DNA from: Vagococcus zengguangii
GTDB lineage: Bacteria; Bacillota; Bacilli; Lactobacillales; Vagococcaceae
DNA: 64,000 nucleotides
Assembly: GCF_005145005.1 (NCBI RefSeq)
Contig: NZ_CP039712.1
Location: 1,147,001 to 1,211,000 of the forward strand
Reading direction: 5' to 3'
In this document: positions 17,378-25,806 of the stretch, in pieces
Layout: each line of letters starts with the position of its first letter
Position numbering within the stretch: the stretch's first letter is position 1
Translations under genes and position numbers: made by a program
Notes under the pieces: generated by a model
Told to the model about the DNA's origin: nothing
Seen by the model: only the letters and a program-made list of their open reading frames with translations
Database searches by the model: none

Positions 17378-18546
17378 AATCATCAATAAAAAGTGTTTGG
17401 AATCCTACAATTGTTGTCGGATTGTTAGGTGTTTTATCAGCGTATTATTTTGGAATTGTTGGATCCGCTTGGGCGGTTACAGGTGAATTTACTAGATGGG
17501 GTGCTCATCTAATGAAAATGGCTGGCGTTGATACTAGTCAATATTCCTATTTAGAGTTAATTCACTTCGAAAAAACTCCCTTTACACGTCCAGATGGCAT
17601 TATGATTTTTGGTATGTTTGTGGGAGCCTTTATCGCAGCGATCTTATCAAATAATATCAAATTACGTTTTCCAACCTCTAAAATAAGAGTGGCACAAGCA
17701 TTAATTGGAGGGATTTTAGCAGGATTTGGGGCAAGGTTAGCAATGGGCTGTAATCTGGCAGCATTTTTTACAGGTATTCCTCAGTTCTCACTACATACAT
17801 GGTATTTTACCATTGCTTCAATTATTGGAACCTATATTGGGACTAAAATTATCAAACTACCTATTTTCCAATCTAAGGTGAAAGTAAGAAAAGTATCGAA
17901 AAAATTCAAATCTAATCAACGTCTTAATGATAGAAATAAACTTAGCCTCACGATAGGCATTGCAGTGGTTCTATTAGTATTATTAAGTATTCAATCATTT
18001 AAACTAGGCGGAATATTTCCATTGTTATTAGTTTTTGGTTTAATTTTCGGCTTCTTATTAGAAAAAGGACAAGTTTGCTTTACTTCGGCATTTCGTGATT
18101 TGTGGACAGTTGGTCGAACACAAATGGCTAAAGCTATTATTATTGGTATGGCATTAAGTACTATTGGCACATTTGCCTTTATTCAACTAGGTGTCGTACA
18201 GAAAATATTATGGGCAGGACCAAATTCTTTAATAGGAGGCTTAATCTTCGGTATTGGTATCGTGATTGCTGGTGGTTGTGAAACTGGCTGGATGTATCGA
18301 GCGGTAGAAGGGCAGGTTCACTATATGATTGTTGGGATTGGTAACGTTATAGGCTCTATCTTAGTAATCGTTTCCTGGGATAAATTAGCCCCTCTATTAA
18401 CAAACGAAACGCAAAAAATTAATTTACTCAGTACTTTTGGAGATTACGGTGGTCTTACCATAACCTATATAGGATTAATGCTGTTATTTTTATTTGTTTT
18501 ATACTACGAAAAACGTTACTTTGCTAAAAGTAAGAAGGGAATATAA
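17374..18546 (+). CDS. yedE: Selenium metabolism membrane protein YedE (YeeE/YedE transporter)
   Basis: 390 aa, about ten TM helices in two YeeE/YedE repeats. Conserved cysteine motifs lie in AMGCNLAAFFTGIPQFS (first repeat), EKGQVCFTSAF and IAGGCETGWMYRA (second repeat), as in thiosulfate and selenium-associated transporters of this family. A short basic linker separates the repeats. It probably imports an inorganic or persulfidic selenium or sulfur species to feed SelD. The gene overlaps selA by ATGA. Confidence 0.9.
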   Translation: MKSSIKSVWNPTIVVGLLGVLSAYYFGIVGSAWAVTGEFTRWGAHLMKMAGVDTSQYSYLELIHFEKTPFTRPDGIMIFGMFVGAFIAAILSNNIKLRFPTSKIRVAQALIGGILAGFGARLAMGCNLAAFFTGIPQFSLHTWYFTIASIIGTYIGTKIIKLPIFQSKVKVRKVSKKFKSNQRLNDRNKLSLTIGIAVVLLVLLSIQSFKLGGIFPLLLVFGLIFGFLLEKGQVCFTSAFRDLWTVGRTQMAKAIIIGMALSTIGTFAFIQLGVVQKILWAGPNSLIGGLIFGIGIVIAGGCETGWMYRAVEGQVHYMIVGIGNVIGSILVIVSWDKLAPLLTNETQKINLLSTFGDYGGLTITYIGLMLLFLFVLYYEKRYFAKSKKGI

Positions 18547-18548
18547 AC

Positions 18549-18788
18549 ATGACATCAGAGATTAACATTGATTACGTATTAAATTTAGAAGGAGAACCAT
18601 GTCCATTTCCAGCAATGGCTAGTATCAATGCCTATGAGGATATGCAATCAGGTGAAGTAATAGAAATTATTAGCGATTGTCCACAATCAATTAATAACAT
18701 ACCAGTTGATGCAAAAAAAAGAGGACATGAAGTTTTATTAGTTGAACAAGATGGACCGACATTCCGATATATTATTAAACATTTATAA
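18549..18788 (+). CDS. TusA/SirA-like sulfur (selenium) carrier
   Basis: 79-aa TusA-fold protein with the carrier Cys in NLEGEPCPFPAMAS. It starts three bases after yedE and pairs with it as YeeE/YeeD do. It likely hands sulfur or selenium entering through YedE to the cytoplasmic enzymes. It is distinct from the TusA domain fused in YedF, so the operon holds two TusA-type carriers plus the DUF3343 carrier. Confidence 0.88.
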   Translation: MTSEINIDYVLNLEGEPCPFPAMASINAYEDMQSGEVIEIISDCPQSINNIPVDAKKRGHEVLLVEQDGPTFRYIIKHL

Positions 18789-18844
18789 AAAAATATAGCA
18801 AAACCTAGTTTAAACACAAATTTAACTTGATAAAGGAACAAACC

Positions 18845-19093
18845 ATGATTAAATTAGTAAACAATGATACACACAGTGTTATATATGCTAAGCACGGAAT
18901 ATCCTGGACCTGTTTATTTTTCGGATGTTTAGTACCATTTATACGAGCTGATTATAAATGGATGCTAGTTATGTTTATTGCCAATAGTTTCACTCATGGC
19001 TTTGCAATAATTATATTTGCTATGATTTACAATCGAATATATGTTGACTCACTCCTAAACCAAGGTTATGAGATAGTCACTGATGAGTATTAA
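18845..19093 (+). CDS. Small membrane protein, function unknown
   Basis: 82 aa with two hydrophobic segments (about 18-37 and 39-62: WTCLFFGCLVPFIRADY then WMLVMFIANSFTHGFAIIIF), resembling DUF2628-type short membrane proteins. ATG 18845 is chosen because AAGGA lies six bases upstream; the in-frame TTG at 18827 has no RBS. The gene follows the TusA-like gene by 56 bases with no terminator between and precedes the strong 19096 terminator, so it probably belongs to the selenium transcript. Its role is not known. Confidence 0.65.
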   Translation: MIKLVNNDTHSVIYAKHGISWTCLFFGCLVPFIRADYKWMLVMFIANSFTHGFAIIIFAMIYNRIYVDSLLNQGYEIVTDEY

Positions 19094-19095
19094 TT

Positions 19096-19156
19096 AAAAA
19101 ATAGCCCCGTTTCCCATATGTAGCTAATATCGCTAAGGGAACGGGGCTATTTTTTA
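19096..19156 (+). terminator. Terminator of the selenium operon
   Basis: A long hairpin pairs AAAAAATAGCCCCGTTTCCC (19097-19116) with GGGAACGGGGCTATTTTTT, with a T-run. This is one of the strongest terminators in the window and marks the right end of the prd/sel module. Confidence 0.92.
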
Positions 19157-19172
19157 TCTTATAAATTTTATC

Positions 19173-19378
<206 letters not shown>

Positions 19379-19759
19379 TCGCTAGTCACAGATTGATAAT
19401 TAATAATGCTAATTTATAAATATAATTATACTGTGTGTTAATTTGAACATGTGTTTGATGATTAGCCATTAATATTTTTCAAAATTAATATTCTTAGTTA
19501 AGGATCATGCTAAAGTCAATAAATTATGCGTTTAAAGAGTTATCAACCACAATTGTTTCGATTAATTATCACGATTTATCACAATAAATAATTTTTACTG
19601 TAGTATTATATAGAATCTATCGCTAAAAACATTACTAACTAAACGTGTTACTCAACTGATTAATAAGTTGTTAATATTAAATACGTTTTTATTAATATTT
19701 ATACAAACCTAATAATAGAATCAAACAATAAATGCCTATATCATCTGTCAATAAGACAC

Positions 19760-19803
19760 TTTTCATCTTTCTAGAAAATGATAATATTCAGTAAAGATGA
19801 AAA
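19760..19803. other. Candidate dif_SL site (XerS recombination site)
   Basis: The core 19768-19795 reads TTTCTAGAAAATGATAAT followed by ATTCAGTAAA. It resembles the streptococcal/lactococcal dif_SL pattern as I recall it (TTTC..GAAAA, then ATAAT, TTC, GAAA). It is framed by perfect 11-base inverted arms TTTTCATCTTT (19760-19770) and AAAGATGAAAA (19793-19803). It lies about 100 bases upstream of xerS, the usual place for dif_SL, and close to the strand switch of gene orientation at 20.97 kb. Confidence 0.55.
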
Positions 19804-19829
19804 AATATTTATTATTTTTGCATATTCAC

Positions 19830-19858
19830 TTGAAATAATGGTCTATACCATATATAAT
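19830..19858 (+). promoter_or_regulatory. xerS promoter with internal TGGTCTATACCA palindrome
   Basis: TTGAAA (19830-19835) and TATAAT (19853-19858) are 17 bases apart, a near-consensus sigma-A promoter. The spacer contains the perfect palindrome TGGT-CTAT-ACCA (19839-19850), which resembles GntR-family NagR/DasR (dre) operators. The promoter is convincing; the operator reading is a guess. Confidence 0.75.
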
Positions 19859-19898
19859 GATAGTATCTCCTACTCTATCGTCGAAAGGAATGATAAAA

Positions 19899-20963
19899 TT
19901 GCAACGAGAACAATTAATGCTGATGCTTCAAAAAGAACTTGATCAGTCTCCTGATTACTTAAAAGATTTTGTCCATCATAAATTAACACAGGAATTCTCT
20001 CCTCATACGATCAATGAATACTTGAAAAATTATCGACTTTTCTTTAACTGGGCACTTTCAGAACATATTTTACCTGACCTCTCTCCTTGTTCACTCGAAT
20101 CGTTGACCGCTTACAAAATGAATTTGTACAAATCTCACCTACTTTCACGTGAAAAATATGGACCACCTTCGGATACCTATAAAGGTACTCTTTCAAAACC
20201 GACGATTCAACGTCACCTAACTGCCCTAAAAGTCTTGTTTACTTATCTTTCAACTAGCTATGATAATGCGCAAGAACGTCCCTATTTAAGCCATAACCCA
20301 ATGAATGGCGTTGAAAATGTTAAAGAGTATCAAACATTGCAAGCGCGGGCAGATGCGATTGAAGAACAACTCTTCCTCGGCCAAGAAACGCATGACTATC
20401 TGCAATTTATTGATGAAGAATATGGTCAAACGCTCACCCCACAAGCGCTAAAATTTTTTAAACGTGATAAGGAACGGGATTTAGCGATTAATGCGTTAAT
20501 TCTTGCTAGCGGTTTACGCCTGTCTGAAGTTGTAAATCTTAATTTAGATGAGCTCTCATTTGAAAAAAATCGGGCTTATGTGACACGTAAAGGCAACAAA
20601 AAAGATTCTGTCAGAATTGCAGCTTTTGGGATGACTTACTTAGCACGTTATCTGGAAGTTAGAACGCTTAACTATCCTGGTGCCATTGATACAACCGCCC
20701 TATTCATTACCACTTATAAAGGCCAGGCAAAACGAATGACAGGTAATGCGATTGAAAAAATGGTAGCAAAATATTCTAAGGCCTTCCGAGTTGAAGTTTC
20801 ACCGCATAAATTACGGCATACACTTGCTACTAATCTATTTAAAAGTTCAAAAGATTTATTATTAACCTCTCAACAATTGGGACACTCATCAGCCGGGCAG
20901 ACTACCGCTCTTTATATTCACATTGATAATGACGCGACCATGGATGCGTTAAATTTATTATAA
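19899..20963 (+). CDS. xerS: Tyrosine recombinase XerS
   Basis: 354-aa chromosome-dimer resolution recombinase of the single-subunit XerS type. The N-terminal SAM-like core-binding domain is at about 15-140. The catalytic domain holds Arg in LASGLRLSEVV, His-x-x-Arg in SPHKLRHTLATNL, His in QQLGHSSAGQT and the Tyr nucleophile in TALYIHID. The start is TTG 19899: AAGGA (19885-19889) stands nine bases upstream, while ATG 19890 directly abuts it. This gives the normal XerS length. It is not a phage integrase: no phage genes flank it and a dif-like site lies upstream. Confidence 0.88.
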   Translation: MQREQLMLMLQKELDQSPDYLKDFVHHKLTQEFSPHTINEYLKNYRLFFNWALSEHILPDLSPCSLESLTAYKMNLYKSHLLSREKYGPPSDTYKGTLSKPTIQRHLTALKVLFTYLSTSYDNAQERPYLSHNPMNGVENVKEYQTLQARADAIEEQLFLGQETHDYLQFIDEEYGQTLTPQALKFFKRDKERDLAINALILASGLRLSEVVNLNLDELSFEKNRAYVTRKGNKKDSVRIAAFGMTYLARYLEVRTLNYPGAIDTTALFITTYKGQAKRMTGNAIEKMVAKYSKAFRVEVSPHKLRHTLATNLFKSSKDLLLTSQQLGHSSAGQTTALYIHIDNDATMDALNLL

Positions 20964-20967
20964 GCCC

Positions 20968-21008
20968 CAAAAACCAGTTCGCTAGCTAACACGCGAACTG
21001 GTTTTTGA
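20968..21008. terminator. Bidirectional terminator between xerS and tetR-type gene
   Basis: AAAAACCAGTTCGC (20969-20982) pairs with GCGAACTGGTTTTT (20993-21006). It serves the convergent genes; the right arm lies inside the last codons of the minus-strand TetR gene. Confidence 0.85.
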
Positions 21009-21563
21009 TTTATCAGTAATAAGATAATGTACGATTAGTTGCTCAAATTGTTGACAAGCAACTAGTAAGGAAAGCTCTTGATTGGCACATCTCATCGCTA
21101 CCCCATACATTCCCCAACTACACAAACTCGCCATAAAATTCACTTCAGCGACGTTCACCTGTCTATTTTCGAGCCAAAGTTCTTTAAAATAGACTTCTAG
21201 CATCTCAATCATCTCGTTTGATAAGACGGTTTTAATGTCTAGATAAGCTTTTGGATACTTTACTTCCGTCTTTTGATGAATCATCAGAATAGTATGAAGG
21301 ATTTTCTCACTAGCTAGCTGTTCTAAAGGTGCATTTGAAGCTAGTGTTCGTTTCAAATCAACCAAATAGTTTTGACTTAACAATTGCGTAAGAACGGCTT
21401 GTTTATTATCATAATGAGCATAAAAAGTTGACCGATTAACTTGCGCCGTTTTGGTGATTTGCGCTTTCGAAAGCTGCTGATAGTCATATTTCTGCAATAA
21501 CTCATCAAAAGCCCTTATAATTTTTTGTTGTGATTGTATCATCCGTTTGTCGATTGTTTTCAT
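20982..21563 (-). CDS. TetR/AcrR-family transcriptional regulator
   Basis: 193 aa. The N-terminal HTH (about 10-55) contains LSKAQITKTAQVNRSTFYAH, typical of TetR/DhaS-like regulators of Firmicutes. The C-terminal ligand/dimer domain is not assigned to a subfamily. The RBS before ATG 21563 is weak (TAGAG). It is divergent from nothing and lies downstream of the DUF2804 gene in the same direction, so it may control the DUF2804/aldehyde dehydrogenase group; that is inference. Confidence 0.85.
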   Translation of the reverse strand: MKTIDKRMIQSQQKIIRAFDELLQKYDYQQLSKAQITKTAQVNRSTFYAHYDNKQAVLTQLLSQNYLVDLKRTLASNAPLEQLASEKILHTILMIHQKTEVKYPKAYLDIKTVLSNEMIEMLEVYFKELWLENRQVNVAEVNFMASLCSWGMYGVAMRCANQELSLLVACQQFEQLIVHYLITDKSKTSSRVS

Positions 21564-21636
21564 CTCTATTAATAAATTCCTTAGCTTTATTCAAAAAGAT
21601 AACCAACAGGTGTTGGTTATCTGCGGTGTTTTATCT

Positions 21637-22656
21637 TTAATATTTATTATGGACCTTCTCAAAGAAGCAAAGTAACTCATTGACTTCTATCACCTCTTGA
21701 TTATCTAATATGACTCTTGCATTTAGATATCCAAAGACTTGATGTTGATCAGATTTGATTATTTTTACGTCAGTTAGGGCACTGCGATCGATAATGGGCT
21801 CAAAAGTCCCCTCAAATCGACCGTCAGATGATGTAATGGTCCATGGCGCTAAATAATCTTCTTGATGAATAAATTCAATATCGTCTAATTTATTTAAAAT
21901 GCCATCATAATAGACCACATTTTCACTCGCTGCTGAAATATCACCAAAGCCATAACCAAGGTTAAAACCAAACGGCTTGCCATTAACGATACCATTACCA
22001 TTTCCCCAATACCAAGTATTATCATAGGTCCAGACACCACGTCCCCAATCTAACGTTGCAAAATTATTTTTGTCTTCAAAGGTAATGGTCTGCTCTCCAT
22101 ACTTAACGTGTCCAGTAACCGTCATGTTATTAATTTTCTGATTGTAATAGAAAGCTTTGGGTTTATTAGGCCAAGGGGTTGCGATGACTAACGAATCAGG
22201 TTGAGTTTCAGTTAAGACTAATTCACACTCGAAATCTTTTTGACCATGAAATTGCTTGAATTGGCAATTGATATGACGTTGTCCGTTTTGATGAGTGAAC
22301 GAAAGATTTAACCGTTTATTGTTAAAATGCACGTCTCCTGTTTTAGAAGTCTTAGGTAGGTTTAACTTACCCATTGTTAACGGAATAATTAGCGATTCGG
22401 TATGTTCCCAACGTTCTTTAAAGTTAATTAGCGATACGGATTCAAGACCTAGGTAGGCATTGTCCGAAATTGTAAAACAGCAAGCATACTCGTCATTATG
22501 GATTAAGTAATAGTCCCACTCTTTAATACGCCAAGTAGACGCTTTGATTTGTTTGCGGTCATATTGTTGCACTAACCCTCTTGACCATCCGGGATTGTTT
22601 AGAGCCCCTTTTTCATTTAATAGAGGTTGCTGTTTAGTAACTTCATGATTCCTCAT
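21637..22656 (-). CDS. DUF2804 family protein
   Basis: 339-aa soluble protein with the DUF2804 signature, including the N-terminal LNEKGALNNPGWSRG and the aromatic-rich LDWGRGVWTYDNTWYWGNGN and FGFNLGYGFGD segments. The family has a beta-rich fold and no established activity. It follows the aldehyde dehydrogenase gene by 32 bases and may share its transcript. No signal peptide or membrane segment is seen. Confidence 0.88.
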   Translation of the reverse strand: MRNHEVTKQQPLLNEKGALNNPGWSRGLVQQYDRKQIKASTWRIKEWDYYLIHNDEYACCFTISDNAYLGLESVSLINFKERWEHTESLIIPLTMGKLNLPKTSKTGDVHFNNKRLNLSFTHQNGQRHINCQFKQFHGQKDFECELVLTETQPDSLVIATPWPNKPKAFYYNQKINNMTVTGHVKYGEQTITFEDKNNFATLDWGRGVWTYDNTWYWGNGNGIVNGKPFGFNLGYGFGDISAASENVVYYDGILNKLDDIEFIHQEDYLAPWTITSSDGRFEGTFEPIIDRSALTDVKIIKSDQHQVFGYLNARVILDNQEVIEVNELLCFFEKVHNKY

Positions 22657-22688
22657 TTTACTTCTCCTTTTGGTAATATAAATTCCTT

Positions 22689-24074
22689 TTATTTTAGTAG
22701 TTTTCTAATAACCTTGTCTTTCATCACAGTATAGGGAGCATTCATTACCGGTAATGTTAGCCAAGTTTGACGTTTTAAGACTGCTTTTTGATGAGTAAAG
22801 GCTTCGTATGAGTAGGCACCGTGATAATGCCCGATACCTGAGTTTCCGACACCACCGAATGGTAAATGAATATTAGCCAAGTGTAGAATCGTATCATTTA
22901 CGGTTGCCCCACCAAAAGACAATGTGTCTAATAAGTAAGTTTGCTCCTTTTTATTGGCTGTAAATGGATAGAAAGCTAATGGTTGTTCAAACCCTTTGAT
23001 AATAGTGACGGCTTCTTCAATAGTATCGAAAGGCAAAATCGGTAAAATTGGTCCGAAAATTTCTTCCTGCATGCTAGCAAGTTCTTTCAAATCATCCGCA
23101 ACTAACAGCGTGGGTTCAATATAACGTGTCGCTTCGTCTGACGAGCCACCGGCCACGATATAAGAAGCATCAGCTACTAATAAGCTATTTAGACGTTGCC
23201 AGGCAGCTTGGTTAACAATTTTACCATAGTTTTTATTTTGCTTAGTGTCTTGACCGTATAGCGCTATAATCGCTGATTTCAGCGCCTCAACGAATTCAGG
23301 CAGTACTTGACGATCAACTAAACAGTAATCAGGTGCGACACACGTTTGGCCGGTATTAATAAACTTACCCCAAGCAATTCGTTGAGCAGCATGAGTTAAA
23401 TTCGCGTTTGCTGTGACTAGCGCTGGACTTTTACCACCTAATTCAAGGGTGACCGGTGTTAAGTGTTGACTAGCTGCTTGATAGACGATTTTTCCAACTT
23501 TAGGACTACCCGTGAAAAAAATTTTATCAAAACGTTGGGCCAGTACAAAAGTATTGCGTTCAATACTACTTTCAAAAAAAGTAAGGAGTCCGGCATCAAA
23601 CGTTGCTGAAATGGCCTGCAATAAGACTTGGTTAACAGTTGGTGTATATTCTGATAGTGCGACTAACGCAGTATTACCACCTGCTAACGCTCCTACTATT
23701 GGATCAAAAGACAACAAGATTGGGTAGTTAAATGCCGACATAATCAAGCTATTCCCTAACGGCTCCGTCATAATTTGACTGGTTGCTGGGAATAACGTTA
23801 ACGGTGTTTTTACACGCTTAGGCTTCATCAGTGATTTAAGATGCTTCAACATGTAGTTGATACTATCGTAGGTTACCCCTATCTCAGTTAAATAAGACTC
23901 GTTGGGATGCTTACCTAAATCCTTCTCAAGCGCCTTGAGGATGGCTGGTTCGTGTTGTTTCAACATTGTTTTTAATTGTTTTAACGCCTTAATACGCGCG
24001 TTATACGAGTGTGTGTGCCCATTTTGATAATAAGCACGTTGTCTTTCGATAAGTTTCATTAAGTGATCTTGCAT
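22689..24074 (-). CDS. Aldehyde dehydrogenase family protein
   Basis: 461 aa, class 3-like NAD(P)-dependent aldehyde dehydrogenase without an N-terminal extension. The Rossmann loop is FTGSPKVGKIV, the general base Glu lies in LELGGKSPALV, and the nucleophilic Cys in NTGQTCVAPDYCL. The EEIFGPILPI motif follows. A C-terminal hydrophobic/basic tail ends the chain, as in some fatty-aldehyde dehydrogenases. The substrate is unknown. It follows the YdeI-like gene by 10 bases on the minus strand. Confidence 0.92.
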   Translation of the reverse strand: MQDHLMKLIERQRAYYQNGHTHSYNARIKALKQLKTMLKQHEPAILKALEKDLGKHPNESYLTEIGVTYDSINYMLKHLKSLMKPKRVKTPLTLFPATSQIMTEPLGNSLIMSAFNYPILLSFDPIVGALAGGNTALVALSEYTPTVNQVLLQAISATFDAGLLTFFESSIERNTFVLAQRFDKIFFTGSPKVGKIVYQAASQHLTPVTLELGGKSPALVTANANLTHAAQRIAWGKFINTGQTCVAPDYCLVDRQVLPEFVEALKSAIIALYGQDTKQNKNYGKIVNQAAWQRLNSLLVADASYIVAGGSSDEATRYIEPTLLVADDLKELASMQEEIFGPILPILPFDTIEEAVTIIKGFEQPLAFYPFTANKKEQTYLLDTLSFGGATVNDTILHLANIHLPFGGVGNSGIGHYHGAYSYEAFTHQKAVLKRQTWLTLPVMNAPYTVMKDKVIRKLLK

Positions 24075-24084
24075 ATTAATCCCT

Positions 24085-24750
24085 CTATTTCTTTGCTAAA
24101 TGCTTTGCTTTCACGCCTTGTTTTAAATAATCAATCGTCTCATTCAACCGTTTCGTTTGGGTGGCAGCTTGTTTGGCACTAAAAACATGACGAGCCCAGC
24201 CTTTTTGATAACCAACTGTTAATTGCTGATAAAAAGCCAAAGCTTCAGGTTCATCAGCTAATAAAGTCATTAGCTCAGGAATACGCATCTCATAATCAGC
24301 AACGCACTGTGAAGGTTTAGCATCTTTAGTAGGCTCTTTTAGCGGATTAACATGTTTGACGCCAACCACGGTATAGTTTTCGTCTAATGATACCATCTGG
24401 TTAAACTTATAAGCTGTTCCTTCAATATAGCCTTCACTATCAACCTTGAGTGTTGGAAATAAATCATCGCGGTGAATGGCTGCTTTTCCTAGTTTATTGC
24501 CTTTTTTGGGGTAGACAATTAATAGGCGACCGTCTAGTGCGACTAATTCTCGCTTAATTATCTCATGCGTTTTTTCGGTTAATTCTGTTAAATTTTCAAC
24601 CATAACTAGAACATTCTGATAATTATCCGCTTGTTCCATCCCAACAGCCACTTCTAAAGTTTCAAAGTAACACTCGACGTCAGAGGCATCAATCAATAAC
24701 AATTTATTTGATTCTTTTAGTCGTAATTTTTTTAATAAAGCAGTATGCAT
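24085..24750 (-). CDS. YdeI/OmpD-associated family protein
   Basis: 221-aa cytoplasmic protein. The C-terminal third has the OmdA/YdeI pattern (ALAFYQQLTVGYQKGWARH and a following basic helix AKQAATQTKRLNETIDYLK). The N-terminal part carries a DUF3052-like alpha/beta segment. Function is not established. The gene is first in a minus-strand group of YdeI-like, aldehyde dehydrogenase and DUF2804 genes, with TCCTCC complement (an AGGAGG) upstream of its ATG. Confidence 0.8.
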   Translation of the reverse strand: MHTALLKKLRLKESNKLLLIDASDVECYFETLEVAVGMEQADNYQNVLVMVENLTELTEKTHEIIKRELVALDGRLLIVYPKKGNKLGKAAIHRDDLFPTLKVDSEGYIEGTAYKFNQMVSLDENYTVVGVKHVNPLKEPTKDAKPSQCVADYEMRIPELMTLLADEPEALAFYQQLTVGYQKGWARHVFSAKQAATQTKRLNETIDYLKQGVKAKHLAKK

Positions 24751-24766
24751 CTGAGTTTTCCTCCTA

Positions 24767-24805
24767 ATAAAAAAGCATTCTGTTACTTAATCATAACAGA
24801 ATGCT
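24767..24805 (-). terminator. Terminator of the siderophore ABC operon
   Basis: AGCATTCTGTTA (24774-24785) pairs perfectly with TAACAGAATGCT (24794-24805). A T-run follows on the minus strand. It ends the iron-uptake transcript. Confidence 0.85.
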
Positions 24806-24820
24806 CATTATTTATATAGC

Positions 24821-25777
24821 TTATTTTAGGGCTGATTGAACGTCATCTAACATCAAACTAGTTGATTCAATCCCGCCACCGGCTAAGTACCAAACGTCAG
24901 AGGCAAGTGAGATAATTTTACCATTTTTAGCAGCAGATGTTTCTGCGACTAATTCATTTTTGGTCATATCATTATTGGTTTCATCGCCACCGACCACTTT
25001 TGTGCGGTCGATAACAAATAAGATATCAGGGTTTGTTTCTAAAACGTATTCGTATGATACTTGTTGACCGTGAGTTGAGGCTTCAATGTTTTCATCTGCA
25101 GCAGTAAATCCAAAGACATCATGCACAATCCCAAAACGTGACCCTTTACCGTATGCTGAAATGTTACCTTCATTGATTAATGTCACTAATGCTTTTTGAT
25201 CTAATCTTGAAGCCGTTTCTTTTGTTTCGTCGATACGTGTTTCTAAAGCAGTAATTTCAGTTTGAGCTTTTTCTTCTTCGCCGAAAATTTCAGCTAAGGC
25301 AGTGATATTATTTTTCGTTGATTCCCATATGTTCGTGGTATCAACTGCTAAATAAATGGTCGGCGCGATTTTTTCTAATTCTTCACGGAAGTCGCCTTGA
25401 CGACCAGAGATGATGATTAAATCAGGTTGTAACGCGTTAATTTTTTCCATATCTGGCTCTTTAATCCCGCCAGCTGACTCTAAGTTCTCGAAATCAGCAG
25501 CTAAATAGTCAGGTAAGCTTTGAGTTGGTACCGCGATTACTTGGTCGCTATGACCTAATGTTTTGATAGTATCAAGTGAGCCCATATCAAAAACAACTAC
25601 TTTTTGAGGGTTTTTATTCACTTCGACATCACCAAATTCGGTTTTGACAACCACAGCTGAACTTTCTTCAGTTGACGAAGTAGTGGTTTCTGATGTTGTA
25701 GCGTTTAAGCCACAACCAGTCATTAAAAATAAGCCTAAAACTAATAAAGTCAGTAATGCTTTTGTTGTATTTTTCAT
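24821..25777 (-). CDS. Siderophore/heme ABC transporter substrate-binding lipoprotein
   Basis: 318-aa lipoprotein with a signal peptide and lipobox LMTGC (Cys at about 22), followed by a Ser/Thr/Glu-rich linker. The periplasmic-binding fold (FecB/CeuE type) begins near TEFGDVEVNKNPQKVVVFD. It probably binds a ferric catecholate-type siderophore, by similarity to FatB/CeuE proteins. It is the last gene of a four-gene operon (two permeases, ATPase, binding protein). Confidence 0.9.
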   Translation of the reverse strand: MKNTTKALLTLLVLGLFLMTGCGLNATTSETTTSSTEESSAVVVKTEFGDVEVNKNPQKVVVFDMGSLDTIKTLGHSDQVIAVPTQSLPDYLAADFENLESAGGIKEPDMEKINALQPDLIIISGRQGDFREELEKIAPTIYLAVDTTNIWESTKNNITALAEIFGEEEKAQTEITALETRIDETKETASRLDQKALVTLINEGNISAYGKGSRFGIVHDVFGFTAADENIEASTHGQQVSYEYVLETNPDILFVIDRTKVVGGDETNNDMTKNELVAETSAAKNGKIISLASDVWYLAGGGIESTSLMLDDVQSALK

Positions 25778-25806
25778 GATAATATAAATGCTCCCTTAGA
25801 TTTATT

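Noticed and set aside
19857-20963. Phage or transposon integrase
   Set aside because: Length and motifs fit XerS, a dif-like site lies upstream, and no phage or transposon genes or direct-repeat ends flank it.
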